Source: Pseudomonas azotoformans (GTDB taxonomy: Bacteria; Pseudomonadota; Gammaproteobacteria; Pseudomonadales; Pseudomonadaceae). From it: a stretch of DNA of 64,000 bases. Below, in pieces: positions 34,292-45,297 of the stretch (position 1 is its first letter; each line of letters opens with the position of its first letter). The stretch lies in assembly GCF_001579805.1 (NCBI RefSeq), contig NZ_CP014546.1, positions 6,262,001 through 6,326,000 of the forward strand, read 5' to 3'. Made by a program: the position numbers and the translations under genes. The notes under the pieces were generated by a model. It worked only from the letters and a program-made list of their open reading frames with translations, did no database searches and had not been told where the DNA came from.

Positions 34292-34307
34292 AGCAATACT
34301 TGTGCCG
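34292..34307 (-). promoter_or_regulatory. Sigma-54 promoter of fleSR
   Basis: Minus-strand CGGCACAAGTATTGCT has the -24 GGCAC and -12 TTGCT elements at the right spacing. It directly follows the fleQ terminator, so fleSR must start here rather than by read-through. Confidence 0.8.
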
Positions 34308-34337
34308 AAAAAAAAGCCGCTGATAAATCAGCGGCTT
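34308..34337 (-). terminator. Rho-independent terminator of fleQ
   Basis: Perfect minus-strand hairpin AAGCCGCTGA-TTTA-TCAGCGGCTT followed by a run of T, 12 nt after the fleQ stop. Confidence 0.92.
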
Positions 34338-34349
34338 GAAAAACAGGCG

Positions 34350-35825
<1,476 letters not shown>

Positions 35826-35939
35826 GCAATAGCAACTTCCCTAGTTAACTCAAATGCCCTCGAGTCGGGGCAATCTAGATAGCTGTAGGCTTTTTCTGCC
35901 TGCAGCCGTCTGAATTCTGAAAACAGCACTAGTTAAGTC

Positions 35940-35973
35940 AAAAAATCGCGCGCAGTCAAATTTATGACGCGCG
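35940..35973 (-). terminator. Terminator of the fliC/fliD-fliS-fliT block
   Basis: Minus-strand stem CGCGCG..CGCGCG with an AT-rich loop, followed by ATTTTTT, 21 nt after the fliT stop. The remaining gap up to fleQ (35826-35939) must hold the fleQ promoter, but I see no clear sigma-54 or sigma-28 site there. Confidence 0.75.
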
Positions 35974-35993
35974 TTCGGATTAACTGAGCCAGT

Positions 35994-36290
35994 TCAGCCG
36001 AACAGATGGTAAACCTTTGACGCATTTTTCGCTTGGTTGATCTGCGACATCTCTTCGAAAATCGCCTGGCGTTCTCCAGTCGTCACCTCAAGCAACTGCT
36101 GATAAACCGCCAGCAGGCTTTCAAGCTTTTCGCGCAACGCATCCTCATCGACCGGCGCTTCACTGAGCACCTGCTCGATGACGTCGCGACAGCCCATGTC
36201 CAGTTCGCCGATGGCGTCCCAGTTACGGTCCGCCAGCGCGCCCATCAGCGCCTCACGGGTTTCATCAATGCGTTGCAATGCTTGACTCAT
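35994..36290 (-). CDS. fliT: Flagellar protein FliT (FliD export chaperone)
   Basis: 98 residues, all-helical (MSQALQRIDETREALMGALA to the end VYHLFG). The position after fliS and the size are typical for the FliT-like gene of pseudomonads; sequence conservation of FliT is low, so the name rests mainly on context. It would chaperone the cap protein FliD. ATG at 36290 sits behind GAGGAA; the longer frame was rejected. Confidence 0.75.
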   Translation of the reverse strand: MSQALQRIDETREALMGALADRNWDAIGELDMGCRDVIEQVLSEAPVDEDALREKLESLLAVYQQLLEVTTGERQAIFEEMSQINQAKNASKVYHLFG

Positions 36291-36315
36291 GACGTGTTCC
36301 TCAAGGCCAATGGCC

Positions 36316-36720
36316 TTATTGTGCGGCGCCTTGCGGTGCCGCAATGGCATCCCAGCCTTCTTTTACGGTAATCAGCAAACGGGCGACTTCGTCGATCATG
36401 TCAGCATCGTTGTGCAGATTTGCTTCCATCAAGCGGTTGGTCATGTACGCGTACAGACTTTCCAGTTGCTGGACATAGGCTGGGTTTTCGCTTTTTTCGG
36501 CATCCAGTCCGTCGCGCAAGCCAATAATAATGTCCACAGCTTTGCCAAGCATCAGGCCCTTCTGCGCAACATCTCCACGAGCCAATGCACCTTTAGCCTG
36601 CGCCATGCGGTCAAGGCCGCCTTCCATCAGCATTTGCACCAGGCGATGCGGACTAGCCTCAGAGATCTGGGCATGGGAATTGACCTTCTGGTATTGGCGA
36701 AGGGCTCTCATGGGATTCAT
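36316..36720 (-). CDS. fliS: Flagellin export chaperone FliS
   Basis: 134 residues. The N-terminal ALRQYQKV and the ASPHRLVQMLMEGGLDRMAQAKGA helix are classic FliS features. It binds the disordered C-terminus of flagellin until export. GAGGT lies 6 nt upstream of the ATG. It lies 113 nt downstream of fliD; the gap contains a long-range inverted repeat TCCGGAG/CTCCGGA. Confidence 0.95.
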   Translation of the reverse strand: MNPMRALRQYQKVNSHAQISEASPHRLVQMLMEGGLDRMAQAKGALARGDVAQKGLMLGKAVDIIIGLRDGLDAEKSENPAYVQQLESLYAYMTNRLMEANLHNDADMIDEVARLLITVKEGWDAIAAPQGAAQ

Positions 36721-36833
36721 GTATCTACCTCGTGACAGGCATATCGAAAAAGTTTTCTGTTACCAATATGTCGTCCGGAGCATAAAAAGCTTTAGGTGGC
36801 TCTCTAAGCGATGCTAATGACTCCGGAACAATA

Positions 36834-38225
36834 TCAATTGTTCTTCTGATTGTTCAAAGCGTTGAGCGTCCCAAGGATGTTGTTACTTTGCTGGCGAATT
36901 TGCGCAACCAGGGTGTCCATGGCGTTGTACTTGTCCTGCAGACTCTTTTGCAAAGCAGTCATCCGCTCATCCAAAGCCGACTGCTGGGTCACCAAGTCTT
37001 TCAGACTGTCGGACAAGCTCGTCGAACGCGTAGCAAGAATACCCGTTGCAGGCTTGGCGTAATCATCGGTTGCCGTCTTCAGGCGAGCGAGCAGGCCGGT
37101 CTTGCCAGTGAAGATACTGTTGATATCGGCTGCGTTATTAACCATGGCAGCGTCCCACTTTTTGTCATCCATCACCAACTGGCCAGTGGTCGAGTTGGTA
37201 CTGATGCCAAATTGAGCCAGGGACTTCAGCGCCCCAGTCCCGCCCAGCGAATTGAATTCATTGCGCAGCGCTGTCTGCAGGGTACGCATCGTCGAATCGC
37301 CGGTGAGTGTTGACGCCGTGGTTGTGCCATCCGGGTTTTTCGTAACCTTAGTCTCTGCCGTCATCGCCGTCAGCAAGGCATTGTAGGTGTCGACAAACCC
37401 TTTGACCCCAGATTTGAGTGTCGCAGTGTTAGTGCTCACCGTGATCAGCGTGGCAATAGGTTTGCTTGTATCACCGGTTGTCGGGAACGGAGACGGCGAG
37501 AGCAATTTGATGCTTACACCACTTAACGCATCGGAGATGTCGTTGGTCTTGGACGTCGCTGGAATACCGTCGATGCTGTATTTGGCGTCTTTTGGCGTAT
37601 CAACCACCGTGGAGCCGACGTCCAGGCCGGAATTACCGGACAATGTCAGGTCCGACCCAACCCCCATGGTGGTGGACGTCAGGATCAGACGCGAGCCACT
37701 GGAGTCAGTCAGGACGTTGGCACTCAAGCCTGCCGTCGCGAATTGAGTGTTGATGGAATCACGCACTTGTTGCAGGGTCGCTCCTGGCGGCACACTCACA
37801 TCGAACTTCTTGCCCGACTGCGTGATCGTCAGCGTTGTCGCCTGATCACTTGCGTTGACGACAGATTGAGGGCCCGCCGCAAACGTCTTGCTTGACAACT
37901 TGGAAGCCACTGCCAGGTTATCGACTACCAGCCTGAAACTACCGTTGGAGGCAGTATTACTCGCCTTCATGGTGGCGACCTTTTCATCCGAAGATGAACC
38001 GGTAAGACCAGTAAAGCTGGCACTATTGGTCATTGTGTCTAGAGCGCCGCGGAAAGCATCCAGAGCAGCCTGAATTTTGCCGATCGAAGACAGCGTGGTG
38101 GTCGCTTTCTGCGTTTGGGTATTGATCTGAGTCTGCTTGGGCGCTCTCTCGGAGTCCACCAAGGACTTCACAATCGCTTGCGTATCGATATTCGAACCAA
38201 TACCGCTAACCGTTGAACCCGCCAT
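36834..38225 (-). CDS. fliD: Flagellar filament capping protein FliD
   Basis: 463 residues. The N-terminal D0 region (SGIGSNIDTQAIVKSLVDSE) and C-terminal coiled D0/D1 (about 380-460, LQKSLQDKYNAMDTLVAQI) frame a variable centre. It forms the pentameric/hexameric cap that guides flagellin folding and can act as an adhesin. The second of two tandem ATGs was chosen for spacing to GGAG (7 nt). The stop lies inside the perfect palindrome GAACAAT-TGAT-ATTGTTC. Confidence 0.95.
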   Translation of the reverse strand: MAGSTVSGIGSNIDTQAIVKSLVDSERAPKQTQINTQTQKATTTLSSIGKIQAALDAFRGALDTMTNSASFTGLTGSSSDEKVATMKASNTASNGSFRLVVDNLAVASKLSSKTFAAGPQSVVNASDQATTLTITQSGKKFDVSVPPGATLQQVRDSINTQFATAGLSANVLTDSSGSRLILTSTTMGVGSDLTLSGNSGLDVGSTVVDTPKDAKYSIDGIPATSKTNDISDALSGVSIKLLSPSPFPTTGDTSKPIATLITVSTNTATLKSGVKGFVDTYNALLTAMTAETKVTKNPDGTTTASTLTGDSTMRTLQTALRNEFNSLGGTGALKSLAQFGISTNSTTGQLVMDDKKWDAAMVNNAADINSIFTGKTGLLARLKTATDDYAKPATGILATRSTSLSDSLKDLVTQQSALDERMTALQKSLQDKYNAMDTLVAQIRQQSNNILGTLNALNNQKNN

Positions 38226-38305
38226 CATCTTTCTCCTAATCGGTGGCTGCCGTTTTCTTGACTAACAACACTTCAAGCATCGACAGCAACAAGTTTCATG
38301 CCAGC

Positions 38306-38659
38306 TCAGGCTTTGTCATCAAACAACACATGGCTTGCACTGGATAGGCTCTGAGCCAGTTTCAATGCTGTTTCCGAGGGGATCTGGCGGATCACTTCAC
38401 CGCTTTCAGTGGCAATGACCTTGACCACAACCCGATGGGTGGAATCATCAATGGTAAAATCCAGTTTACGCTGGGCCGCTTGTACGAATTCGCGTATGTC
38501 GGTCACCGCTTTTTCCAGATCGGCTCGCTCAGGCTCGCCTCCAGATGGTGCTACCGCCTCTACTTTTGCCTTCTCTTTGTCAGCAGCAATGACAGGTGTC
38601 ACTGCACTCTGAGGTGCAACCGGTGGATAAGACTGGTTCAACTTCACACTCATGTCCAT
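38306..38659 (-). CDS. flaG: FlaG family protein
   Basis: 117 residues. The N-terminal part is disordered. The conserved C-terminal FlaG domain (about 55-115; LDFTIDDSTHRVVVKVIATE, IRQIPSETALKLAQSLS) follows. In Pseudomonas FlaG limits filament length. ATG 38659 has GGAG 7 nt before it; another in-frame ATG is at 38653. It lies between fliC and fliD. Confidence 0.93.
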   Translation of the reverse strand: MDMSVKLNQSYPPVAPQSAVTPVIAADKEKAKVEAVAPSGGEPERADLEKAVTDIREFVQAAQRKLDFTIDDSTHRVVVKVIATESGEVIRQIPSETALKLAQSLSSASHVLFDDKA

Positions 38660-38680
38660 GTCCAATCTCCTCTACAACTG

Positions 38681-38713
38681 AAAAGACGAAAGGGCACGTA
38701 AACGCGCCCTTCC
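38681..38713 (-). terminator. Terminator-like hairpin after fliC
   Basis: Minus strand GGAAGGGCGCG-TTTA-CGTGCCCTTTC with CGTCTTTT trailing, 22 nt past the fliC stop. It is imperfect (one mismatch), so it may let part of the transcripts pass into flaG-fliD. Confidence 0.65.
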
Positions 38714-38734
38714 GTCAGTTACCAAGCGCGCTGG

Positions 38735-40135
38735 TTACTGAAGCAGTTTCAGTACAGCGGATGGCAGTTGGTTAGCCTGCGACAGGATCGCAGTGGAAGC
38801 CGACTGCAGGGTTTGTTGCTTGGTCAGTTCGGCGGTTTCAGCAGCGAAGTCGACGTCCTGAACGGTGGAACGTGCAGCGGTGGAGTTCTTCTGAATGTTC
38901 TGCAGGTTATCTACAGTAGTGGTCAGACGGTTCTGGGTAGCACCCAGACCGGAACGCACGCCGTCGATGGTGCCGATGGCTTTGTCGATAACAGCCAGGG
39001 CATTCTGAGCACTGGTAGAGCTAGTGACGTCAGTCTGAGCAACGCTGGTTTTGGTCGATGCGGTAACGGCACCGAACACACCAGCAGCGCTTGTACCGGT
39101 CAGCGAGTAGCCGCTGGCCGAATCCAGGTTGACAGCACCGGTAGCGATCACGGCGTTGGCAACAGCCACGTCGGCACCGAACTTGCCCGAACCATCTTTG
39201 GTAGCGACGGTCACCGAGCCACCAGCAGTCACACCGCTGAACGCGATGTTCTCACCCGAGTCGGATTTTACAGTCAGTACATCTTTGGACTGATCGTAGC
39301 TAACACTGATGCCCAGTTTCGCAGCGTTGGACTTCAGTTGGTCAGCCAGGTTGGCGTTGCTGGTAACACCGATGAAGTCGACCTTCTGGCCACCCACATC
39401 CATGGTGAAAGTAGCAGGAGTAGCAGTAGCAGTAGCCTTGTCGACCTTGAACTGAGCTTCAGTGCTGGCAGTAGCGGTCAGGCCACCGATCGCGCCGTTC
39501 ATGCCTTTGGCGATGTCTTTAGCCGAAGCGTTGGCAGCAACGTCAACGTCTGCGGTTTGACCGTTACCAGTCACGGTGATTTTGCCAGCTACAGCCAGGA
39601 TGGTACCGGACTTGATTTGCTGCGAACCGATGTTGTTCGCTGCAACGTTGTCCAGGCTCAGGTTGATGGTTTCGTTAGCGTTGGCGCCAACCTGAATAGC
39701 TTTGGTACCGTACGAACCGTCCAGCAGCTTCTGGCCACCGAAAGTAGTGGTTTGCGAGATACGGGTCAGTTCCGAAGTCAGAGCCTGGTATTCGTCGTTG
39801 TTCGACTTACGGTCGTCAGCGCTCAGGGAACCGGTAGCGGAAGACAGAGCCAGGGTACGCATTTTTTGCAGGATGTCGGTCGAAGCCTGCATCGCGCCTT
39901 CAGCGGTCTGAGCGATGGAGATACCATCGTTGGCGTTTTTAACTGCTTGACCCAGACCGTTGATTTGGCTGGTCAGGCGGTTGGAGATCTGCAGGCCGGC
40001 AGCATCATCTTTGGCGCTGTTGATACGCAGACCGGAAGACAGGCGCTGCATGGAAGTGGCCAGGGAGCCGCCAGCTTTGTTCAGGTTGCCCTGAGTAGTG
40101 ATCGAAGCAATGTTGGTGTTTACTGTTAAAGCCAT
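38735..40135 (-). CDS. fliC: Flagellin FliC
   Basis: 466 residues. The conserved D0/D1 N-terminus ([38 protein letters not shown]) and C-terminus ([20 protein letters not shown], ending [10 protein letters not shown]) surround a Thr/Ser/Ala-rich variable D2/D3 region (about 175-390) containing possible O-glycosylation sites. ATG 40135 is preceded by GAGGA. It is transcribed from a sigma-28 promoter at 40215-40242. It is the only flagellin gene in the window. Confidence 0.98.
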   Translation of the reverse strand: MALTVNTNIASITTQGNLNKAGGSLATSMQRLSSGLRINSAKDDAAGLQISNRLTSQINGLGQAVKNANDGISIAQTAEGAMQASTDILQKMRTLALSSATGSLSADDRKSNNDEYQALTSELTRISQTTTFGGQKLLDGSYGTKAIQVGANANETINLSLDNVAANNIGSQQIKSGTILAVAGKITVTGNGQTADVDVAANASAKDIAKGMNGAIGGLTATASTEAQFKVDKATATATPATFTMDVGGQKVDFIGVTSNANLADQLKSNAAKLGISVSYDQSKDVLTVKSDSGENIAFSGVTAGGSVTVATKDGSGKFGADVAVANAVIATGAVNLDSASGYSLTGTSAAGVFGAVTASTKTSVAQTDVTSSTSAQNALAVIDKAIGTIDGVRSGLGATQNRLTTTVDNLQNIQKNSTAARSTVQDVDFAAETAELTKQQTLQSASTAILSQANQLPSAVLKLLQ

Positions 40136-40214
40136 GACGAAATCCTCGTTGGATGGATACTGCGGCTTCCGGCCCTGGCAACCGCCGGGTGTGGCCTGAG
40201 AACCTACGTAATAG

Positions 40215-40242
40215 TTATCGTCGTGGTGGCCGGTTGCTTGAG
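40215..40242 (-). promoter_or_regulatory. Sigma-28 (FliA) promoter of fliC
   Basis: Minus-strand -35 TCAAG and -10 GACGATAA, separated by 14 nt, closely follow the Pseudomonas flagellin promoter pattern (TCAAG-N~15-GCCGATAA). It predicts an mRNA leader of about 75 nt. Confidence 0.8.
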
Positions 40243-40344
40243 GATTTTTTTTGATTTTTTTACTGGCGCCGTGCCACCCCTTGCAATTCAAGGGTTTAGG
40301 TGGGTGTGAACCCCCGTTTTCACTGGGTTTTCTGGCGTCAAATA

Positions 40345-40381
40345 AAAAACGCCGAGAGTCTTTCGACCCTCGGCGTTTTTT
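40345..40381 (-). terminator. Bidirectional terminator between the FabH-like gene and fliC
   Basis: AAAAACGCCGAGAGTC-TTTC-GACCCTCGGCGTTTTT: a long near-perfect stem with A and T runs on both sides. It closes transcription of the FabH-like gene (stop at 40400) before the fliC promoter. Confidence 0.93.
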
Positions 40382-40399
40382 ATGGAAGCTATCAAGGCA

Positions 40400-41329
40400 T
40401 CAAGGGCGATAGAGAATCGCCGAACCCCACGACAGGCCCACACCAAAACCACTGATCGCTACGCGCTTCCAAGAGGCGTCCATCACGTGCTTTTCCAGCA
40501 GCAGCGGAATGCTCGACGACACGGTATTACCGGTCTCGACCATGTCCTTGATGAACTTGTCCACGGGTGCATCTTCAAAACGACGCGCCACGGCGTCGAC
40601 AATCGCCGCACTGCCCTGGTGGATGCAGAACGCGTCAATCTCGTCAGCCTTGAGGTCCGACTCATTGAGCAGCTCATGCAAGTGAGCCGGGACCTTGAGC
40701 AAGGCAAAGTTGAAGACCTGGCGGCCATTCATGAAGAACACGCCATCACTGACCTTCAGGTGCGGCGCACCGGAACCGTCGGTGCCGAACTTCGACTTGC
40801 CCAGCAACCACGGCGCGTCTTCGCCCATCCAGGTGGCAGTTGCAGCATCGCCAAACAGCATGGTGGTGTTGCGATCTTCCGGGTCGACAATCTTCGAATA
40901 CGGATCGGCGGTGATCAACAGGCCGTTTTTCAGGCCCGCGGCTTCCATGAAGCCCTTCATCGCGTAGATGCCGTAGACGTAACCGGAACAGCCCAGGGAA
41001 ATATCGAAGGCCGCCACGTGGGTCGGCAGGCCGAGTTTGTCCTGGACGATGGCCGCTGTGTGCGGCAAGCCCTCTTCATCACCGTTCTGGGTGACGACGA
41101 TCAGCGCGTCGATCGACTCGCGCTTCAAATCCGGGTTGTTGGCAAACAAAGCGTTGACCGCCTCGACACACAGATCGGAAGTTTCCTGCGCGGCTTCCTT
41201 GCGCGGCAGGAACGCCGAACCGATCTTGCCAATGATGAATTCTTCATCCTTGGCGAATTTGGCACCCTGGGCGTAGTTATCGATCCCGTCTGCCGGCACG
41301 TAACTGGCGATGCTTTTTATGCCAATCAT
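40400..41329 (-). CDS. 3-oxoacyl-ACP synthase III-like protein (FabH family)
   Basis: 309 residues with the KAS III thiolase fold. Active-site Cys114 (SLGCSGYVYG), His237 (CIHQGS) and Asn268 (ETGNTVSSS) are all present, as is the C-terminal GFGVGLSWGSA loop. It should condense an acyl-CoA or acyl donor with malonyl-ACP or make a related ester/amide. A FabH homologue occupies the same place, between flagellin and flgL, in other pseudomonads, and one lies in the flagellin glycosylation island of P. syringae pv. tabaci. No glycosyltransferase is next to it here. Monocistronic, with terminators on both sides. Confidence 0.88.
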   Translation of the reverse strand: MIGIKSIASYVPADGIDNYAQGAKFAKDEEFIIGKIGSAFLPRKEAAQETSDLCVEAVNALFANNPDLKRESIDALIVVTQNGDEEGLPHTAAIVQDKLGLPTHVAAFDISLGCSGYVYGIYAMKGFMEAAGLKNGLLITADPYSKIVDPEDRNTTMLFGDAATATWMGEDAPWLLGKSKFGTDGSGAPHLKVSDGVFFMNGRQVFNFALLKVPAHLHELLNESDLKADEIDAFCIHQGSAAIVDAVARRFEDAPVDKFIKDMVETGNTVSSSIPLLLEKHVMDASWKRVAISGFGVGLSWGSAILYRP

Positions 41330-41551
41330 TGTGGCTTCCCAATACTAAATAGCTGGAGAACACCCCTGGGCCACGCCCGGAGTGCTGACAATAAAGGGGA
41401 TAACCCCATAAAAATCTCGCTGAAAGCCGCCTCGCAAGGACCCTGTGACGACTTATCCTTTTCACACGATACAGTGAAGATGCGCTTTATGACTCACAGG
41501 TCACTCAATTTTGTGTGCTTTGTGCAAAACCTTCAAACAATTAAATCCCAG

Positions 41552-41589
41552 AAACGACAACGGCCCGCCCTGTTTCCAGAGCGGGCCGC
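41552..41589 (-). terminator. Terminator of the flgFGHIJKL operon
   Basis: Minus strand GCGGCCCGCTCTG-GAAA-CAGGGCGGGCCG followed by TTGTCGTTT, 16 nt after the flgL stop. The rest of the 275-nt gap to the FabH-like gene (41330-41551) should hold that gene's promoter; nothing distinctive was seen. Confidence 0.85.
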
Positions 41590-41604
41590 TTGACGTAGTG
41601 CCAC

Positions 41605-43218
41605 TTACATCTTGTTGAAGAGGCTCAACTGGGCGATTTTCACAAAAGCCAGCTGCGAGGCTTGGAGCATGGTTTGCTGCAATGCCAGGTTGATCGCTGC
41701 TTCGCCCATGTCGATGTTGGCCAGGTCGCTCATGGTGCTCTTGTTGGCCGTGCCAATACTGGTATTTTCCGCAGATTGGATATCCAGTGCGTTCATGCGC
41801 GCACCGATGGAGCCGCGCACGTTATCCAGTTGTGTGCGGGAGTTGGCAAGGTTGCTCAAAGAAGCATCCAGAGTGTCCTTGAGCTTGACCTGTGCCGCCG
41901 GGTTACCGTCCGCCGGCTCTTCCAGGGCCTGGCGCAATTGGCTGAGGGTGTCCAAGGCACTCTGTGTTTTTTTGGTGCTGGCCCCCACTGCGAACTGATC
42001 GCCGGCAGACGGCGTTCCCGGAGGAGTGCCACCACTTATATCAAACGTGATGCCGGCTGCAGTAACGGTGGTCGCCCCTCCGGTGTCACCACTGGCAATC
42101 GCCTTGCTGTTGGTTGTGTAGGGCTGGGCATACACTTCATAGGCGGTGGAACTGGTGAATTTGATCACCGCACCGCTATTAGGGAAAGTGCTGGCATAGT
42201 CTGCCTGACTACTGACTCGGGCACCTGTCAACTGGACGGTTGAGAGGTTGCTCGGGGTTCGTGAAACACTGAAGGTATCCGGCTTGGTCTCCAGGGTAAA
42301 GGCACGATCCTTGACCAACGCATCAGATTCCGCACCAGGCGTGACACCTTTGAGGTTCAAGGAGATATCAAACTTCACACCACGCAGCGCAACAGTGGAA
42401 CTGCCTTCTTTGGTGGAGTCGAATGTGCCGTTGCCGGGAATTTCAGAGGTGACGTCGTTGCCATCTTTGTCCGACACCTTGTACTGGGTACTGCTGGTAA
42501 AGGTCAGCTTGTAGGGTTGGCCATCAGCAAATTTGCGGGTGTAGTCAGTGCCCGAGGTGACCAACCCAGCGGACAACGAAACCTTGTTGTCATTGACCGC
42601 TGGCGGAGCCGGCGGGACAGTAGCCGGCTGAATCCACTTGGCTTGCGTACGCCCAGAGTTGACCGCACCTTCCAGGACATTTTTACCGGTGTCACCTGCA
42701 GCGACGTTCAGGGTGTCAGACACTTGCAGGCTCAAGGGCGTTTCGTCGCCTTGATAACTGTAAGTACCATCGTTGTTACGAGAATACGGCGGTGTCTGAG
42801 TCTTTGACCCGGAAAATATATAGTTGCCAGATGAGTCCTTGCTGTTGAGCAGACCTAATACCTGATCCTCGATGGCACCGACTTCACTGGCAATGGACTT
42901 GCGATCGGCGTCACTGATTGAACCGCCCGCACGGAGCGCCAACTCACTGGCGCGCTGCATGGCGTCGTTGATTGCATCAAGCACACTTTGCTCGTTTGTC
43001 AGCGAGTTTTTCAAGCTGGTGATGTTGCCATTGAACTGACCCAGCATGTCCTTCTGCTGCTGCAACATCAGCAGGCGCGCCGCTGCAACCGGATCATCCG
43101 CAGCAGTTTGCACGCGTACGCCGGAACTCGCCTGATCCTGAGCCTTAACCACACCGGAGTAGTTCTCCGTGTACTTGGCGGAGCTGGTTTCAAAATACTG
43201 CTGTGTAGAAATACGCAT
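41605..43218 (-). CDS. flgL: Flagellar hook-filament junction protein FlgL (HAP3)
   Basis: 537 residues, clearly longer than the roughly 320 of enterics because of an enlarged central domain (about 140-420) with Thr/Ser-rich beta repeats. The flagellin-like N-terminus (MRISTQQYFETSSAKYTENY) and C-terminus (INLALQQTMLQASQLAFVKI) are conserved. It joins hook and filament with FlgK. It lies 14 nt after flgK and is the last gene of the operon. Confidence 0.95.
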   Translation of the reverse strand: MRISTQQYFETSSAKYTENYSGVVKAQDQASSGVRVQTAADDPVAAARLLMLQQQKDMLGQFNGNITSLKNSLTNEQSVLDAINDAMQRASELALRAGGSISDADRKSIASEVGAIEDQVLGLLNSKDSSGNYIFSGSKTQTPPYSRNNDGTYSYQGDETPLSLQVSDTLNVAAGDTGKNVLEGAVNSGRTQAKWIQPATVPPAPPAVNDNKVSLSAGLVTSGTDYTRKFADGQPYKLTFTSSTQYKVSDKDGNDVTSEIPGNGTFDSTKEGSSTVALRGVKFDISLNLKGVTPGAESDALVKDRAFTLETKPDTFSVSRTPSNLSTVQLTGARVSSQADYASTFPNSGAVIKFTSSTAYEVYAQPYTTNSKAIASGDTGGATTVTAAGITFDISGGTPPGTPSAGDQFAVGASTKKTQSALDTLSQLRQALEEPADGNPAAQVKLKDTLDASLSNLANSRTQLDNVRGSIGARMNALDIQSAENTSIGTANKSTMSDLANIDMGEAAINLALQQTMLQASQLAFVKIAQLSLFNKM

Positions 43219-43232
43219 CGTCCCAGACTCCT

Positions 43233-45287
43233 TTAAAGGGCATTGATCAGTGTGCTGAAGGTTTCTTGCGCAGCTTTGATGATCTGCGACGACGCGGTGT
43301 AGTACTGCTGAAACTTGATCATGTCGCCCGCCTCTTCATCCAGGTTGACCTGGGAGACCGAGTTGCGCGCATTCTTGTTGGCGGTCAGCAGTGCATTGGT
43401 CGCGGTGCTGTCCGTACCTGCGGCAGCAGCTTTGGCGCCGACGGTTGATACCAGCTTGCTGTTGGCGCCTATCAGGCTGGTGCCGCCACTGCCATCCGCA
43501 GCCGTACCAACAGTCGCCTTGGTCTGCAGGTTGAGCAGTTCCTGAGCATTGCGGTTGTCGGACTTGCCGGAGGCGTTGAAGGAAAAGGTGGTGCTATCAC
43601 CGCCAGCTGGCGAGCCACCCACTGTAGTGTCGAAGCTGAAACTTTTGGCCGGCGTCACCAGCGCACCGTTGGCATCGCGCATAGGGACGTTGATCGTAAT
43701 TTTATTGGCCTGTCCGGGGACAATGCTGCCGGTGCCGATCGGATTGCCCTGCGCATCATTGACCGTATACGACTGGGTGCCGTCGGCGGCCGGCTTGCCA
43801 AACACCATCTTCACCGGCATCGAATGCTCGATACCAGTACGCAATTGAGCGGAGTTGGCACCACCGTAGATGTCCACGGGCAGGGTCAGGGTCGGCGGCG
43901 TGAAGGTACCGGTACCCGAATTGGTCTTGCTGGCTTCACCCAGCAATGGCGCAGCAAACGCGATCTTGCTCGGGTCAGTGAGCACCGTGCCAATGTCCTT
44001 GGCACCATTAGCCGTCGGGCTGACTTTGAAGCTGTCACCCGTGGCCATCGGGCCCTTGCCATCGAGTGCCAGAGTAAAGCCATCGATCACTGCCGGTGGG
44101 GTGGCGTTGATATTGAACGTACCCATGGCCTTGCCATCGGAACGCACCACGGTGACGTTGTTCGGGTTGGCGCTGTCGCTGAAGGTGACTTTGTAATCGA
44201 AGTTGGTCAGCTTGCTGCTGTCCTTGATCGTCACGTTGAGGTTGCCGGAACCCGCACTGTTGCCACTTGACGCCTGGCTGCGCTGGGCAATGGCAGCAGC
44301 ACTGTTAATGTCCTTGAACAGCGAGGCACCGAACTGGCCGTTGAGGTCCAGGCCTTGGCCTAACTGCTTGTTAACCGTGTCTGCAGTGACAACTGCAATA
44401 CGGCCTAGGTCATTGATGGCCGGCATCAGCACATCGCTGCGATAACGCAACAGACCACCGATGCTGCCACCGCTGATCACGCCGCCCAGGTCGAGCGACT
44501 CGCCACCGCCCACGTTGAGCTGAATGGTGAACTGACTGGTGTCGCTCTTGCTCGGCACAGCGGAAATGGTGTTGGACTGATCGCCCAGTACCAGCGATTG
44601 GCCGGAACCGGTGCTGACGCTGAACACGCCGTTCTTTTCAGTGGCAGTCACGCCGACCAATTCATTCAGCGAGCGCACCGCTTCGGCACGCGCATCCAGC
44701 AGATTGGCCGGGGCCGAGTTCGACGAGCCCTGCACCTGGGCAATCTGTTTGTTGAGGGACGCAATCGAAGAGGTCAATTTGTTGACCTGATCGCTCATCG
44801 ACGTCAGCTGACTGTTGATAGTTTCTTTCTGCTGGCCCAACTGGGTCGAAATCGAATTGAAACGATTGCTCAACGTCTGCGCGCTGGTGAGCAAGACCTG
44901 GCGGGCCGAGTTATCGCTCGGGTTGGCCGAGGCGGTCTGGACGGCAGCGAAGAACGCGCTGAGTACCGCCGACATACCGGTGGTCTTATCCGACAAGGTT
45001 TTGTCGACGGCACTGACCTGATCCAGATAAGCCTTGGCATCGCTGTTGAGCGAGGTGCTGTTCTGGTACGCCGCGTCGAGGAACTCGTTATACACCCGGC
45101 GCACATCAGCCAGGGTGGTGCCACTGCCAATGAACACACCACCGAACTGGTTCGCCGCGTTGGCATTCTGGGTAGTCTGCTGCCGTGAGTAGCCAGGCGT
45201 GTTGGCGTTGGCAATGTTGTTACTCAAGACCGACAGCGATCCTTGAGAGGCGTTGAGCCCCGACATCCCGATACTGAGCAAACTCAT
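43233..45287 (-). CDS. flgK: Flagellar hook-associated protein FlgK (HAP1)
   Basis: 684 residues. The N-terminal rod/hook family motif (LLSIGMSGLNASQGSLSVLS, NNIANANTPGYSRQ) and C-terminal LDEEAGDMIKFQQYYTASS flank a large variable domain. It is the first hook-filament junction layer. It is separated from flgJ by 10 nt. Confidence 0.96.
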   Translation of the reverse strand: MSLLSIGMSGLNASQGSLSVLSNNIANANTPGYSRQQTTQNANAANQFGGVFIGSGTTLADVRRVYNEFLDAAYQNSTSLNSDAKAYLDQVSAVDKTLSDKTTGMSAVLSAFFAAVQTASANPSDNSARQVLLTSAQTLSNRFNSISTQLGQQKETINSQLTSMSDQVNKLTSSIASLNKQIAQVQGSSNSAPANLLDARAEAVRSLNELVGVTATEKNGVFSVSTGSGQSLVLGDQSNTISAVPSKSDTSQFTIQLNVGGGESLDLGGVISGGSIGGLLRYRSDVLMPAINDLGRIAVVTADTVNKQLGQGLDLNGQFGASLFKDINSAAAIAQRSQASSGNSAGSGNLNVTIKDSSKLTNFDYKVTFSDSANPNNVTVVRSDGKAMGTFNINATPPAVIDGFTLALDGKGPMATGDSFKVSPTANGAKDIGTVLTDPSKIAFAAPLLGEASKTNSGTGTFTPPTLTLPVDIYGGANSAQLRTGIEHSMPVKMVFGKPAADGTQSYTVNDAQGNPIGTGSIVPGQANKITINVPMRDANGALVTPAKSFSFDTTVGGSPAGGDSTTFSFNASGKSDNRNAQELLNLQTKATVGTAADGSGGTSLIGANSKLVSTVGAKAAAAGTDSTATNALLTANKNARNSVSQVNLDEEAGDMIKFQQYYTASSQIIKAAQETFSTLINAL

Positions 45288-45297
45288 GGTTCAGACC

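Noticed and set aside
38226..38305. Possible sigma-28 or sigma-54 promoter upstream of fliD
   Set aside because: TCAAG..CCGATTA has too short a spacer and TGGCAT..TTGC has 13 instead of 10 nt between GG and GC. Not supported.
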